Shown: positions 1 to 14,206, numbered from the stretch's first letter. The stretch is DNA of 64,000 bases from Gracilibacillus salitolerans (GCF_009650095.1 NZ_CP045915.1:1-64000), one strand, 5' to 3'. The notes: generated by a model from the letters alone, not told the origin. A program made the numbers and translations.

Positions 1-1353
1 GTGGAAAACATCGAAGATTTATGGAGCAACACTTTAGAGTTAATTAAGGATAAAGTAAGTAAACCAAGCTATGATACCTGGTTGAAAAATACTTCTGTTG
101 ATCAATTAAAGGAAGATACGGTTATCATCTCTGCTCCAAATGAATTTACAAGAGACTGGCTTGAATCAAGATATACAATGATCATTTCTGATGCTCTATA
201 TGAACTTACAGGTGCAAAATTAGCTGTGAAATTTGTCATTCCTGAAAGTACAGATGACACAACAGAAGAATTCACTCAAATGAAAAAGAAAAAAACTGTA
301 CCGACACAAAATAGTGAAACATCGCCTAAATCAATGTTAAATGATAAATACACATTTGAAACATTTGTCATTGGTTCTGGTAACAGATTCGCTCATGCTG
401 CATCATTAGCAGTTGCGGAAGCTCCAGCAAAGGCATATAACCCTTTATTTATTTATGGTGGTGTCGGCCTTGGAAAAACACACTTAATGCATGCGATTGG
501 TCATTATGTATTAGATCACAATCCAACCGCGAAAGTAGTGTATCTTTCATCTGAAAAGTTTACGAATGAATTCATCAATTCCATTCGTGATAACAAAGCT
601 GTGAATTTCCGTAATAAATATCGTAATGTTGACGTCTTATTAATTGATGATATTCAATTTCTTGCTGGAAAAGAACAAACACAAGAAGAATTTTTCCATA
701 CGTTTAATACTTTACATGAGGAAAATAAACAAATTATTATCTCCAGTGACAGGCCACCTAAGGAAATTCCAACATTGGAAGATCGACTGCGTTCTCGATT
801 TGAATGGGGACTTATTACGGACATTACACCTCCTGATTTGGAGACAAGGATTGCTATACTTAGGAAAAAAGCAAAAGCAGAAGGTTTAGACATACCTAAT
901 GAAGTGATGCTGTATATTGCAAATCAAATTGATACTAACATTAGAGAATTAGAAGGGGCATTAATACGAGTAGTTGCCTATTCATCTCTTATTAACCAGG
1001 ATATTGATGCTTCGTTAGCAGCTGAAGCATTAAAAGATATTATCCCTTCTTCCAGACCAAAAGTAATTACGATACAGCATATTCAAGAAGAAATCGGAAA
1101 ACGGTATAACGTTAAGTTAGAGGAATTCTCTGCTAAAAAACGTACTAAATCTATTGCATTTCCAAGACAAATTGCCATGTATTTGTCTAGAGAACTAACG
1201 GATTTTTCACTACCTAAAATAGGTGAAGAATTCGGTGGAAGAGATCACACAACCGTTATTCACGCACATGAAAAAATATCAAAGTTAATAGCTACAGATG
1301 AATTATTAAGTAAAGAGATTGAAGAAATAAAAGAACAATTAAAATCTATGTAA
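1..1353 (+). CDS. dnaA: Chromosomal replication initiator DnaA
   Basis: AAA+ initiator that binds DnaA boxes and melts oriC. The 450-residue protein has the usual layout: an N-terminal DnaB/SirA-interaction domain (about 1-80), a variable Lys-rich linker (about 90-110), an AAA+ core with Walker [10 protein letters not shown] near residue 152 and Walker B LLIDDIQF near 212, and a C-terminal helix-turn-helix with the DnaA signature [15 protein letters not shown] near 412. It starts with GTG at base 1 of the window, so its promoter and any upstream DnaA-box clusters are not visible. The origin lies directly downstream and dnaN follows, the standard Firmicute order. Identity is certain. Confidence 0.99.
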   Translation: MENIEDLWSNTLELIKDKVSKPSYDTWLKNTSVDQLKEDTVIISAPNEFTRDWLESRYTMIISDALYELTGAKLAVKFVIPESTDDTTEEFTQMKKKKTVPTQNSETSPKSMLNDKYTFETFVIGSGNRFAHAASLAVAEAPAKAYNPLFIYGGVGLGKTHLMHAIGHYVLDHNPTAKVVYLSSEKFTNEFINSIRDNKAVNFRNKYRNVDVLLIDDIQFLAGKEQTQEEFFHTFNTLHEENKQIIISSDRPPKEIPTLEDRLRSRFEWGLITDITPPDLETRIAILRKKAKAEGLDIPNEVMLYIANQIDTNIRELEGALIRVVAYSSLINQDIDASLAAEALKDIIPSSRPKVITIQHIQEEIGKRYNVKLEEFSAKKRTKSIAFPRQIAMYLSRELTDFSLPKIGEEFGGRDHTTVIHAHEKISKLIATDELLSKEIEEIKEQLKSM

Positions 1354-1545
1354 CTTAACTTTCATACTGCTATTTACTTGTGGGTATTGTGGATAAATGG
1401 AACAAACATGCAAACAAGTTATTCACATCTGGATAACTTAATCAAACTAGGGATATTGAAGTTATCCACATAATCACATGCCCTATTACTATTATTACGG
1501 TATTATATTAATAATAAATAAATATATTCCTCAAGGAGGATTAAA
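1354..1545. other. oriC: Chromosomal origin (oriC) unwinding region
   Basis: The dnaA-dnaN spacer carries DnaA boxes: TGTGGATAA at 1388-1396 (perfect, minus), TTATTCACA at 1419-1427 (one mismatch), TCTGGATAA at 1428-1436 (one mismatch, minus) and a perfect TTATCCACA at 1462-1470. Past the last box, 1483-1497 reads CTA TTA CTA TTA TTA, i.e. five consecutive 3'-(G/A)AT-5' DnaA-trios on the lower strand. An AT-rich stretch then runs to 1530. This matches the DnaA-box/DnaA-trio basal unwinding system known from Bacillus subtilis. The assignment rests on motif reading and gene order. Confidence 0.93.
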
Positions 1546-2688
1546 ATGAAAATTGTAATAAATAGAGATAAATTAATGGAAAGTATTCAACATGTAACAA
1601 AAGCTATTTCATCGAAAACTGCCATTCCTATTTTGGCTGGGCTAAAAATCCAAGCGACACATAATGGTATAACGTTAACGGGTAGTAACTCCGATATTAC
1701 AATTGAATCTTTTATTCCAGTAGAAGAAGAAGGAATTCAATTTATTGATGAAATTGAGCAAGGAGAAATTATTGTTCATGCGAAGTATTTCCCAGAAATC
1801 ATAAGAAAATTACCTTCTCCAACCGTTCAAATAAACGTAGATGAACAGTTGCAAATCACAATACAATCTGGTCATGCTGAATTCCATTTAAATGGACAAG
1901 ATGCCGAAGAATATCCGCAAATGTCACAAATTCAAACCGATACACATTTTGAATTACCAATTAACCTATTAAAAAATATGATTAAACAAACTGTATTTGC
2001 GGTATCTACTTCTGAAACACGTCCGATTTTAACTGGGGTTAATCTTAAAGTGGAAGAAGAGCAACTGCATTTTATAGCAACAGATAGTCATCGTTTGGCT
2101 GCAAGTAAAATACCTTTACAAGATGTAATCAATAACTTTCCCTTTGATCAAGTTGTTATTCCGGGAAAAAGTTTAAACGAATTAAGCAAAATTCTAGATG
2201 ATACAGAAGATAAAATTCAAATCAGTATTAGTGAAAATCAAATCGCATTTCAAAATAATCACTTATACTTTTTATCACGCTTACTAGATGGAAAATATCC
2301 AGAAACTTCACGCTTAATTCCCGAAGAAAGCAAAACCGTGATTCATGCTGACACAAAAACACTTCTGCAAGCAGTGGATCGTGCATCATTACTTGCAAAA
2401 GATAATCATAATAATGTTATTCGACTACAAACCAAAGACCAGGAAATTGTTGAAATTTCAAGTAATTCACCAGAAATAGGGAAAGTAGAAGAAGAAATTA
2501 CCGTAGCTAAAATGAATGGTGAAGAATTAAAAATATCATTCAGTTCAAAATATATGATTGATGCATTAAAAATAATGGAAACAGAGCAAGTAAAAATAGA
2601 ATTCACCGGAGCAATGCGACCATTCATTATTAAACCAATCGATCACGACCAAATATTACAACTAATCTTACCAGTCAGAACATATTAG
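1546..2688 (+). CDS. dnaN: DNA polymerase III sliding clamp (beta subunit)
   Basis: Ring-shaped processivity clamp that holds Pol III and repair factors on DNA. The 380-residue length and three consecutive clamp folds are typical; the start MKIVINRDKLMESIQHV and the C-terminal end LILPVRTY are characteristic of Gram-positive DnaN. The start is supported by AAGGAGG about 8 bases upstream of the ATG. It lies directly after oriC and is followed by a strong terminator, so it may be read mostly from the dnaA promoter or from the origin spacer. Confidence 0.99.
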   Translation: MKIVINRDKLMESIQHVTKAISSKTAIPILAGLKIQATHNGITLTGSNSDITIESFIPVEEEGIQFIDEIEQGEIIVHAKYFPEIIRKLPSPTVQINVDEQLQITIQSGHAEFHLNGQDAEEYPQMSQIQTDTHFELPINLLKNMIKQTVFAVSTSETRPILTGVNLKVEEEQLHFIATDSHRLAASKIPLQDVINNFPFDQVVIPGKSLNELSKILDDTEDKIQISISENQIAFQNNHLYFLSRLLDGKYPETSRLIPEESKTVIHADTKTLLQAVDRASLLAKDNHNNVIRLQTKDQEIVEISSNSPEIGKVEEEITVAKMNGEELKISFSSKYMIDALKIMETEQVKIEFTGAMRPFIIKPIDHDQILQLILPVRTY

Positions 2689-2723
2689 TCAGTACAGAGA
2701 GCCAAACAAGTTAGTTGAAAAAG

Positions 2724-2763
2724 TAAACACGCGTTTCAGTAAATGAAACGCGTGTTTTTTTAT
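2724..2763 (+). terminator. Rho-independent terminator after dnaN
   Basis: Perfect stem AAACACGCGTTTC / GAAACGCGTGTTT with a short loop, followed by a run of T. It separates dnaAN from the yaaA-recF-gyrBA group. Confidence 0.9.
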
Positions 2764-2998
2764 CAAAAAGGAAATGACAGAGCAAATCAAACTAATTTTA
2801 ATTTATCCAAAAAATGGAACGTATAATATGATGAACTATTGGAATTAGCATGAGATCGACTTTTTAGATATGTCATTTTATCCTTTTATAAAAAATAATT
2901 AGTAGGTTTACTTTTATATTTGTCAAATGTTTAGTAAAATAGATAGAAGGGCTATACTAATAACCAATATCTTTCTTGATAATAAAGTAGGTGAAACG

Positions 2999-3223
2999 AT
3001 GGAAGAAAAAATTGAAATTTCAACAGATTATATCCCTTTAGGACAGTTTTTAAAATTGGCCAATATTCTTGAGTCGGGTGGCATGATTAAAGTTTTTTTA
3101 CAAGAAAATGGTGTCTATGTAAATGACGAGTTAGAAACACGTCGCGGTAAAAAACTTTATCCTGGGGATACAGTCTATGTAGAAGATGTTGGTACGTTCG
3201 TTGTAACAAAAAGTGCTGAATAA
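2999..3223 (+). CDS. yaaA: S4-domain RNA-binding protein YaaA
   Basis: Small (74 residues) S4-like RNA-binding protein conserved between dnaN and recF in Bacillales and associated with ribosome assembly. It contains the S4 core: LGQFLKLANILESGGMIK, then VYVNDELETRRGKKLYPGD. The open frame extends upstream to 2927, but the ATG at 2999 follows TAGGTG at the right distance and gives the usual family length. It sits 24 bases before recF and is probably co-transcribed with it. Confidence 0.95.
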   Translation: MEEKIEISTDYIPLGQFLKLANILESGGMIKVFLQENGVYVNDELETRRGKKLYPGDTVYVEDVGTFVVTKSAE

Positions 3224-3247
3224 GGTTAAATTCGGAAGGAAATTCGA

Positions 3248-4360
3248 ATGTATATACAACAATTAAGTTTAACTAATTATCGCAACTATGATCATTTATT
3301 TGTTCAGTTCGATGATAAAATAAACGTGATTATTGGGGAAAATGCTCAAGGGAAAACAAACTTAATGGAAGCTATATATGTGTTAGGGTTCTCCAAATCA
3401 CATCGAACCACAAAAGATAAAGAATTAATTCAATGGGAGCAAAACTATGCTAAAATAGAAGGTAGTGTATTTAAAAGGAATCAACAGTTTCCCTTGGAAA
3501 TACAATTCACCAATAAAGGAAAAAAAGCTAAATTAAACCATTTAGAGCAACAACGTCTTAGTGATTATATTGGCGCCTTAAACATTGTTATGTTTGCACC
3601 GGAAGATTTAAATCTGGTGAAAGGGAGCCCTCAAATTAGAAGACGTTTTATTGATATGGAAATAGGCCAAATTCAGCCAATCTATATTTATCATCTTGGA
3701 CAATATGTCAAAATCTTAAAGCAGCGAAATCATTTATTGAAGCAACTTCAAAGGCGTAAATCAAATGATCTCACGATGCTACGTGTACTGACAGATCAAA
3801 TAATCGAACATGCTGCCATTATTTTAGAAAAACGTTTTATATTTATGAAACGATTACGTACCTGGGCAAATGAGATACATAGAGGAATCAGCAGAGGAAT
3901 TGAAGATTTGGATCTGCAATATGCTCCTACTATCAATGTATCAGAGGCAGATGAAAAGGAAAATATAGTAACAGTTCTAAAAGAATCATTTGAGAGGTTA
4001 GAAACGAAAGAAGTTGAGCGTGGCACGACCTTGATAGGTCCACATAGAGATGATTTGATCTTTCATGTAAATGGGAAAAATGTCCAGACTTTTGGTTCAC
4101 AAGGTCAACAAAGAACAACTGCGCTATCTTTGAAACTTGCAGAAATAGAACTTATATATCAGGAAATTAATGATTATCCTATTTTGCTTTTAGATGATGT
4201 CCTAAGTGAATTAGATGATTTCAGACAATCCCATTTATTAGATACAATTGAAGGAAAAGTCCAAACCTTTGTCTCTACAACCAGTGTTGATGGTATTCAT
4301 CACCAAACACTAGAGAAGGCAGAGATTTTTAGAATAGATAACGGAAAAATAATCGAGTAA
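3248..4360 (+). CDS. recF: Recombination mediator RecF
   Basis: SMC-like ATPase that loads RecA at gaps together with RecO and RecR. The 370-residue protein has Walker [11 protein letters not shown] near residue 30, the signature [16 protein letters not shown] near 281, and Walker [12 protein letters not shown] near 305. The start follows GGAAGGAAA. It lies between yaaA and remB with short spacings, consistent with the conserved operon. Confidence 0.98.
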   Translation: MYIQQLSLTNYRNYDHLFVQFDDKINVIIGENAQGKTNLMEAIYVLGFSKSHRTTKDKELIQWEQNYAKIEGSVFKRNQQFPLEIQFTNKGKKAKLNHLEQQRLSDYIGALNIVMFAPEDLNLVKGSPQIRRRFIDMEIGQIQPIYIYHLGQYVKILKQRNHLLKQLQRRKSNDLTMLRVLTDQIIEHAAIILEKRFIFMKRLRTWANEIHRGISRGIEDLDLQYAPTINVSEADEKENIVTVLKESFERLETKEVERGTTLIGPHRDDLIFHVNGKNVQTFGSQGQQRTTALSLKLAEIELIYQEINDYPILLLDDVLSELDDFRQSHLLDTIEGKVQTFVSTTSVDGIHHQTLEKAEIFRIDNGKIIE

Positions 4361-4374
4361 AAAGTAGGGATATT

Positions 4375-4662
4375 ATGTTTATTCACATTGGGGATGACCA
4401 TGTTATTCAATCAAAAGATGTGATAGGAATAATTGATTATAGTTTAGTAACATCTTCTTCCATAAACGAAGAGATGCTAGATGAATTGAAACAAAAGCAA
4501 CAAGTAATTGTATCGGATGAGGAATTAACGAAGGCAGTGGTTATTACTGCTGATAATGTATATTACAGCCCGTTATCAGTCCTAACGTTAAAGAAAAGGG
4601 CAAGTATGATTTCTACCATTAGCAGGTTAGAGGATTATTCTGAAAATAGTGATGAAGAATAA
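4375..4662 (+). CDS. remB: RemB/YaaB, DUF370 regulator
   Basis: A 95-residue DUF370 protein, paralogue of the biofilm-matrix activator RemA. In B. subtilis RemB also affects matrix gene expression. The sequence starts MFIHIGDDHVIQSKDVIGI, which is diagnostic, and the position between recF and gyrB is conserved. The C-terminal tail is acidic. Function is inferred from family and synteny. Confidence 0.93.
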   Translation: MFIHIGDDHVIQSKDVIGIIDYSLVTSSSINEEMLDELKQKQQVIVSDEELTKAVVITADNVYYSPLSVLTLKKRASMISTISRLEDYSENSDEE

Positions 4663-4687
4663 AGATTATCAATGAGAGAGAATGTAG

Positions 4688-6622
<1,935 letters not shown>

Positions 6623-6685
6623 TCCAGGTTTGTTCAGAATAGCAATTTTCACGTCTTCCTGCAGTGAAATAGGAGGTAATCAAAT

Positions 6686-9160
6686 ATGGTGGATCAAAAC
6701 CGTCCACAAGTTCAAGAAATTAATATAGGGCAAGAAATGAGAACATCTTTTTTAGATTATGCAATGAGTGTAATTGTGGCTCGTGCTTTACCTGATGTTA
6801 GAGACGGGATGAAACCTGTTCATCGTCGAATATTATATGCGTTAAATGACCAGGGTATGCATGCGGATAAAGCATATAAAAAATCCGCTCGTATTGTTGG
6901 GGATGTTATTGGTAAGTATCACCCACACGGTGACTCTGCTGTCTATGAAGCAATGGTAAGGATGGCACAAGACTTCAGTTATCGCTATATGCTTGTAGAT
7001 GGCCATGGAAACTTCGGTTCAGTAGATGGTGATCCACCAGCAGCAATGCGTTATACAGAAGCCAGAATGTCTAAGATCTCAATGGAAATGTTACGAGATA
7101 TTAATAAAGATACCATTGATTACACAGATAACTATGATGGTTCGGAAAGAGAACCGAAAGTATTACCTGCTAAGTTCCCTAACCTTTTAGTGAATGGGGC
7201 TTCTGGTATTGCAGTAGGGATGGCAACAAATATCCCTCCACATCATTTAGGAGAAACAATTGATGCTATCTTAGCGATTAGTGAGAATCCTGAAATTTCG
7301 ATTAGCGAGTTAATGGAAGAATATATTTATGGTCCTGACTTTCCGACAGCTGGTCAAATTTTGGGACGAAGTGGTATTAGAAGAGCTTTTGAGACCGGAA
7401 AAGGATCCATTACGATTCGTTCCAAAACGGAGATAGAAGAACAAGCGAATGGTAAATCAAGAATCCTAGTTTCGGAACTTCCATACCAAGTGAACAAAGC
7501 TAAGTTGATCGAAAAAATTGCTGATTTAGCTAGAGATAAGCGTATTGAGGGTATAACTGATTTGCGCGATGAATCAGATCGTAACGGTATGCGTGTTGTG
7601 ATTGAATTACGCCGAGATGCGAATCCAAACGTTGTGTTAAATAACTTATATAAACAGACATCTTTACAAACGTCTTTTGGTATCAATATGCTAGCTTTAG
7701 TGGATGGACAGCCGAAAGTATTAAATTTAAAGCAATGTTTGGAATATTATTTAGAGCACCAAAAAGAAATTATTACGAGAAGAACGCAATATGATTTAAA
7801 TAAAGCAGAAGCACGTGCACATATCCTCGAAGGTTTACGGATTGCACTTGATCATATTGATCAGATTATCACTTTAATTCGCCAATCCAACACAACCGAA
7901 ATTGCCCGTGATGGCTTAATGAATCAATTTAATCTTTCTGAAAAGCAAGCTCAAGCTATTTTAGACATGCGTTTACAGCGTTTAACTGGTTTAGAACGTG
8001 AAAAGATTGAAGATGAATATAGCCAGATTATGGAGTTAATTAAAGAATTGAAGGAAATCTTGGCGAATGAGGAGAAAATTCTCGAAATCATTCGTGAAGA
8101 ATTATTAGAAATAAAAGAAAAGTATAGTGACGAAAGAAGAACAGAAATTGTATCAGGTGGAATAGATCTGATCGAAGATGAAGATTTAATTCCAGAGGAA
8201 AGTATTGTTATTACCCTGACACACAGGGGTTATATTAAACGTCTGCCTGCTTCGACATATCGGGCACAAAGACGTGGAGGCCGTGGAGTACAGGGAATGG
8301 GTACGAATGACGATGATTTTGTGGAACATTTAGTCTCTTGTTCAACACATGATACGGTACTCTTCTTCTCTAATAAAGGAAAAGTATATCGTTCGAAAGG
8401 GTATGAAATTCCTGAATTTAATCGTGCAGCGAAAGGTCTTCCGATTATCAATTTATTAGAAGTGGAACAAGGCGAATGGATTAATGCCGTTATTACTGTC
8501 AGTGAATTTAAAGAAGACTGGTATCTATTCTTTACAACAAAATATGGTGTGTCTAAAAGAACGGCGCTTCCACAATTTGCGAACATCCGTAAAGGTGGTC
8601 TGATTGCGTTAAACTTGCGTGAAGGTGATGAATTAATCTCTGTTCGTTTAACAGATGGCCAAAAAGACATCTTAATCGGTACAAATAATGGTTATGTTAT
8701 TCGATTCGAAGAAAGTCAAATCCGTTCCATGGGAAGAACAGCAGCTGGTGTAAAAGGTATTTCATTACGAGGCGACGATGAGGTTGTTTCGATGGAAATT
8801 CTTGAGAAAGACCAGTATGTACTGAACGTAACAGAGAATGGCTATGGAAAACGAACACCTGTTGAAGAATATCGAAGAACAAATCGTGGTGGTAAAGGGA
8901 TATTTACTGCTAACATTACCGAAAAAACCGGTAAAGTAGTAGCCGTTAAAAATGTCACTGCTGAAGAAGATATTATGATCATGACCGTATCTGGTGTCTT
9001 AATTCGAATGCAAGTAGAGGGAATCTCCACAACAGGTAGAAATACACAAGGGGTTCGTCTCATTCGTTTACAGGAAGAGGAAAAAGTTGCAACAGTAGCA
9101 AAGGTAGATCGTGAGGAAGAGATATTAGAAGAGGGTAATGAAGAAGAGATAGAAAAATAG
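6686..9160 (+). CDS. gyrA: DNA gyrase subunit A
   Basis: DNA breakage-reunion subunit of gyrase. The 824-residue protein has the quinolone-region sequence [18 protein letters not shown] near residue 83, the catalytic Tyr in [12 protein letters not shown] near 122, and the C-terminal beta-pinwheel with the GyrA-box motif [10 protein letters not shown] near 531 plus related repeats. The quinolone-region Ser and Glu are the usual sensitive-type residues. The C-terminus is acidic. SD AGGAGGT precedes the ATG. Confidence 0.99.
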   Translation: MVDQNRPQVQEINIGQEMRTSFLDYAMSVIVARALPDVRDGMKPVHRRILYALNDQGMHADKAYKKSARIVGDVIGKYHPHGDSAVYEAMVRMAQDFSYRYMLVDGHGNFGSVDGDPPAAMRYTEARMSKISMEMLRDINKDTIDYTDNYDGSEREPKVLPAKFPNLLVNGASGIAVGMATNIPPHHLGETIDAILAISENPEISISELMEEYIYGPDFPTAGQILGRSGIRRAFETGKGSITIRSKTEIEEQANGKSRILVSELPYQVNKAKLIEKIADLARDKRIEGITDLRDESDRNGMRVVIELRRDANPNVVLNNLYKQTSLQTSFGINMLALVDGQPKVLNLKQCLEYYLEHQKEIITRRTQYDLNKAEARAHILEGLRIALDHIDQIITLIRQSNTTEIARDGLMNQFNLSEKQAQAILDMRLQRLTGLEREKIEDEYSQIMELIKELKEILANEEKILEIIREELLEIKEKYSDERRTEIVSGGIDLIEDEDLIPEESIVITLTHRGYIKRLPASTYRAQRRGGRGVQGMGTNDDDFVEHLVSCSTHDTVLFFSNKGKVYRSKGYEIPEFNRAAKGLPIINLLEVEQGEWINAVITVSEFKEDWYLFFTTKYGVSKRTALPQFANIRKGGLIALNLREGDELISVRLTDGQKDILIGTNNGYVIRFEESQIRSMGRTAAGVKGISLRGDDEVVSMEILEKDQYVLNVTENGYGKRTPVEEYRRTNRGGKGIFTANITEKTGKVVAVKNVTAEEDIMIMTVSGVLIRMQVEGISTTGRNTQGVRLIRLQEEEKVATVAKVDREEEILEEGNEEEIEK

Positions 9161-9168
9161 TAAAGGGT

Positions 9169-10269
9169 GTGATCCAGTTGCAGGTGCATCCACAACAGCT
9201 AATACCTGGATGTATTATCACCAAGCAGGTTTTAGGAAAAACTAGACATCCAATTATTGATGAAAATACAGTAATTAATGAAGAACATATTAAAGTCTTA
9301 AAACACTTTAATATTGATTCTGTTGAGGTATCTGAAAAATTAGCATCAGGAAGTCTTTTTACCCCTAAAAAAATGATGGTTGCTGGGCATTCTTCACGAA
9401 AAAATGTTCAAAGGAAGTCGCGAGCTTCCTTTGAAACTTTATACCTTGATACAGTCTCAGGTTACAAAGAAATGTTTCAAAAATGGCAAGGTGGAAGTCC
9501 TATTGATATCTATCAAGTACGAAAAATGATGATGCCATTATTTGATTATGTAAAAGATATCAGTTTAGATTTATTTTTATTACATAAGTTTGCTTCCAAA
9601 CAAGACTATTTCTATCATCACGGTGTATCTATTGCCTTATTATCAGCACATCTTGCAAGAAAACTAGGGTATGAAAAAGATTGGATCCAAGCTGGTATCG
9701 CAGCTATTCTGGCTGATAGCGGAATGGCAAAATTAAACGAAAATTGGTTAATGAAAGAATCAAGATTAACAATAGCCGAATATGAAGAAATAAAGAAACA
9801 CCCGACATTATCCTATCGAATGGTAGAAGATATTCCTTCCGTAACAAAGGACATGAAATTGGCGATCTTACAGCATCATGAAAGAATGGATGGTAGTGGA
9901 TATCCTCTTGGAGCAAGAGAGGACAAGATACATCCCTTTGCTAAAATTATAGCAGTAAGTGATACCTACCACGCCATGACATCAGAGCGTGTTTACCGGA
10001 GGAAACAATCACCTTTTAAGGTTATTGAAGAAATGTTGAAATTGAAGTATCAAAAGTTTGATTATCCTGTACTGCAGAAATTTATTGATACACTTATGAA
10101 TTACACGGTTGGTACACGTGTTATGCTCTCAACTGGTAAAGAAGCATATATTATTTTTATTGATTCTAACCAACCAACAAGGCCAATGGTAAGATTAATG
10201 GATAGTGATGAAATAATAAAATTAAATGAAAAACAAGCAATCTTTATTGAAAATATTATTACAGAATAG
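9169..10269 (+). CDS. HD-GYP-like domain protein with degenerate HD site
   Basis: A 366-residue soluble protein resembling HD-GYP cyclic-di-GMP phosphodiesterases. The middle and C-terminal parts show HHGVSIALLSAHLARKLGY, GIAAILADSG, ILQHHERMDGSGYPLG and AVSDTYHAMTSERVYR. The GYP motif is intact, but where active proteins have HDIGK this one reads ADSGMAK: the metal-ligand His is replaced by Ala while the Asp remains. It may be inactive or a c-di-GMP sensor. GTG 9169 is 8 bases after gyrA. It ends at a terminator, so it is probably co-transcribed with gyrA. Confidence 0.85.
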   Translation: MIQLQVHPQQLIPGCIITKQVLGKTRHPIIDENTVINEEHIKVLKHFNIDSVEVSEKLASGSLFTPKKMMVAGHSSRKNVQRKSRASFETLYLDTVSGYKEMFQKWQGGSPIDIYQVRKMMMPLFDYVKDISLDLFLLHKFASKQDYFYHHGVSIALLSAHLARKLGYEKDWIQAGIAAILADSGMAKLNENWLMKESRLTIAEYEEIKKHPTLSYRMVEDIPSVTKDMKLAILQHHERMDGSGYPLGAREDKIHPFAKIIAVSDTYHAMTSERVYRRKQSPFKVIEEMLKLKYQKFDYPVLQKFIDTLMNYTVGTRVMLSTGKEAYIIFIDSNQPTRPMVRLMDSDEIIKLNEKQAIFIENIITE

Positions 10270-10304
10270 AACAGGTAACCAAAACGGTTGCCTGTTTTTT
10301 TTTA
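10267..10304 (+). terminator. Terminator after HD-GYP-like gene
   Basis: Stem AACAGGTAACC / GGTTGCCTGTT with loop AAAAC, followed by nine T. It ends the gyrBA-HD-GYP transcript. Confidence 0.9.
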
Positions 10305-10339
10305 TGAAATTAGGCAAGAATAAAATTATGTGCATAGTC

Positions 10340-10812
10340 CATAAACTGCGAAGTAACTTTTGTGTTCCTTTCTCCCTCCGATTCTATTTGAGATGAGTGC
10401 TAGTCCGACGCTGCGGAAAAACACCCCCTTTCCGTGGGGAACGCTTCAGCCTCCTCGCGAGCAAAGAACGCTCACTGCGGGGTCTTCAGACTGTTCCTTT
10501 CCCACAGGAGTGTCGCATTTTTCCGCAGCTTTGAATAGTGTTCTAATAAAGTGATAGAAAGTTCCAAGAATATAGTTCCATGAGTCCATTTCTTTCAACA
10601 ATCAGAACTCCAAAATTAGCGGAGGCAGAATACGCAGACTCCTGTAGGAACAGCGCGAGCTGAAGATCCACTAGGTAAAGTGACTGTCTTTACCTAGTTA
10701 GCTGAAGCCGTGCCCACGGAAAGCGAAGTATTCTGCCGAAGCGTGTCCAAACCACTTATCAAAAATCAGGATGGGAGAAAATTTTCACTATGTCGCAGTT
10801 TTTATCTATTGT
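10340..10812. repeat. Composite intergenic repeat, copy A
   Basis: About 470 bases without a gene. The ends are inverted (CATAAACTGCGAAGT... / ...TGTCGCAGTTTTTATC). Inside are two long imperfect hairpin modules, about 10410-10532 and 10618-10742; the second is bounded by GGCAGAATAC / GTATTCTGCC. A related copy with the same outer ends and the same central spacer (ATAGTTCC...AATCAGAACTC) lies at 46039-46527. It looks like a MITE- or REP-type element dispersed in the genome. An open frame at 10360-10554 is a by-product of the repeat. Confidence 0.8.
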
Positions 10813-10957
10813 GAATTAGAAGAGCAGGATGGTGGAGGGGTGGGTTCTTAGTATAGTTCTATCAACTTTGTAAAAAAAATTTACATATTGTAACCTCTTA
10901 CATTATTGATTTGATCATATCGCTGTTTTCAGCGTATGGAATAACGAAAAAAAAAGG

Positions 10958-10986
10958 TTGAAAAACCCTGAAACATATCGTATTGT
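10958..10986 (+). promoter_or_regulatory. Probable sigma-A promoter of guaB
   Basis: TTGAAA (10958-10963) and TATTGT (10981-10986) with a 17-base spacer, about 110 bases upstream of guaB. A small hairpin CGCTG/CAGCG lies just upstream at 10921-10934. I see no obvious riboswitch in the leader. Confidence 0.55.
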
Positions 10987-11092
10987 AATTAACAATAGTT
11001 AAGGATACAACCCTCAAAAAATAGATGAAACTCTAGTGATGAAGAGCTTCATTTCTCTTCCATTATTTCTCAATAAAACAACAATAATTTAA

Positions 11093-12577
<1,485 letters not shown>

Positions 12578-12636
12578 AGTGAGAATTCCATGATGGTTAG
12601 CACCGTGGTAAATCATATATAGTAAAAAAGATTGAG

Positions 12637-12667
12637 GAAAACTTGGGTTACCCAAGTTTTCTTTTTC
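12637..12667 (+). terminator. Terminator after guaB
   Basis: Stem AAAACTTGGGT / ACCCAAGTTTT followed by CTTTTT. Confidence 0.88.
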
Positions 12668-12761
12668 CCGTATATGAACTATAGTTATATAGCGTTATTT
12701 TCTATTTGAAGTAGTTGTGATAAAATTGTTTCGTGTAAAAAAATAGTCGGAGGTAGGAAAA

Positions 12762-14102
12762 GTGAAAGATGTAATGAAAAAGATAAGCATTTTGGTAGTG
12801 GTTTCATTGATAATGATCACTACATTTTCTATGAATAGTTTAAACGTACAAGCAGCAGAAAATATAGACGTCAAGGCAGAATCGGCTATCATTGTCGATG
12901 CTAACACAGGGAAAGTTTTATATGAGAAACAATCTGATTTAAAATTACCTCCAGCTAGTATGACGAAAATGATGACGGAATACTTAGTTCTAGAAGCCAT
13001 TAATGAAGGTCAAATCAGCTGGGATACAACTACTCAAATCGGAGATTATCCTTATTGGTTATCATCGAACAATGCTTTTTCAGGGATTGGTTTAATACAA
13101 GATAAAGGTTACACAGTCCGTGAATTGTATGAAGGAATGGCTATTATTTCTGATAATGCGACAACTGTCGCGCTAGCAGAACTAGTAGCAGGTTCAGAAG
13201 GTGAATTTGTCCAAATGATGAATGATAAGGCAGAAGAAATGGGATTACAAGAATATAAATTTGTTAATTCTACTGGTTTATCCAATACAGATTTAGGAGA
13301 ATATCATCCAGAAGGAACAGAAGCGGATGCCGATAATTTATTATCAGCTCGTTCAGCAGCGTTATTAGCCTATCATCTAATTAATGATTATCCTGAGGCA
13401 TTAGACTTTTCGAGTACAACGTTATCTGAATTAGATGGAAGAGAGTTAGAAAACCTAAATTGGATGTTGCCATGGGAAGGAAATAATTTTACACAATTTG
13501 GATATGAAGGTGTAGATGGATTAAAGACTGGTCATACAGATGCAGCTGGATACTGCTTTACAGGTACAGCACAACAAGGAGACCGCCGGATTATTACAGT
13601 AGTAATGAAAACGAGCAGCAAAGATGAACGTTTTGTTGAAACGAAAAATTTAATGGAGTATGGTTTCTCAAAATTTGAAACAGTAGAACTATTTCCAGAT
13701 AATTATCAGTTAGAAGAGGAATCTTCTTTACCTGTATCAAAAGGAAAAGAAAAGGAAGTAGAGATTACCACAGCAGAATCGTTCGAAACGATGATAAAAG
13801 CTGGTGAAGAAGAACTATATGATATACGATATGAGATCGATGAAGATAAATTAACAGAAGATGGTAATTTAGAAGCGCCACTTGAATCTGGTGAAAAAAT
13901 AGGAGAAGCGATTCTTCAGTATAATGGTGATGTAGATTACGGTTATATTGGTGGCGACACCAGTGATCAACGTGTAGATCTAGTAACAACTGCTGGAGTT
14001 GAAAAACAAAACTGGTTTATGCTATCACTAGGAGCGATTGGTAACTTCTTTGCAAATGTTTTTATGACAGTAGTAGATTTTTTTAAAGGGTTATTTAGCT
14101 AA
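12762..14102 (+). CDS. dacA: D-alanyl-D-alanine carboxypeptidase (PBP5)
   Basis: Low-molecular-weight penicillin-binding protein that trims the terminal D-Ala of peptidoglycan stem peptides. Visible: a signal peptide ending in VQAAENI (about residue 30), the SxxK motif in PPASMTKMMT near 68, SDN in AIISDNATTVAL, KTG in DGLKTGHTDAAGYCF, then the C-terminal PBP5 domain and an amphipathic membrane-anchor helix (FMTVVDFFKGLFS). GTG start after GGAGG. The 446-residue length and the guaB-dacA-pdxS order match B. subtilis. Confidence 0.98.
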   Translation: MKDVMKKISILVVVSLIMITTFSMNSLNVQAAENIDVKAESAIIVDANTGKVLYEKQSDLKLPPASMTKMMTEYLVLEAINEGQISWDTTTQIGDYPYWLSSNNAFSGIGLIQDKGYTVRELYEGMAIISDNATTVALAELVAGSEGEFVQMMNDKAEEMGLQEYKFVNSTGLSNTDLGEYHPEGTEADADNLLSARSAALLAYHLINDYPEALDFSSTTLSELDGRELENLNWMLPWEGNNFTQFGYEGVDGLKTGHTDAAGYCFTGTAQQGDRRIITVVMKTSSKDERFVETKNLMEYGFSKFETVELFPDNYQLEEESSLPVSKGKEKEVEITTAESFETMIKAGEEELYDIRYEIDEDKLTEDGNLEAPLESGEKIGEAILQYNGDVDYGYIGGDTSDQRVDLVTTAGVEKQNWFMLSLGAIGNFFANVFMTVVDFFKGLFS

Positions 14103-14122
14103 TTTAATTCCTATTATAGCAG

Positions 14123-14152
14123 TTGGCATTTGTGCATTTTTTGTTATATAAT
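14123..14152 (+). promoter_or_regulatory. Probable pdxST promoter
   Basis: TTGGCA (14123-14128) and TATAAT (14147-14152) separated by 18 bases, 55 bases before pdxS. Confidence 0.6.
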
Positions 14153-14206
14153 GTAAGAGGATGAAATTGATCGTTTATAGTTCATAATTTTAGGAGGAAC
14201 ATAAGA

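Noticed and set aside
10360..10554. 64-codon frame in the intergenic repeat
   Set aside because: Lies wholly within the dispersed hairpin repeat and has no family resemblance.
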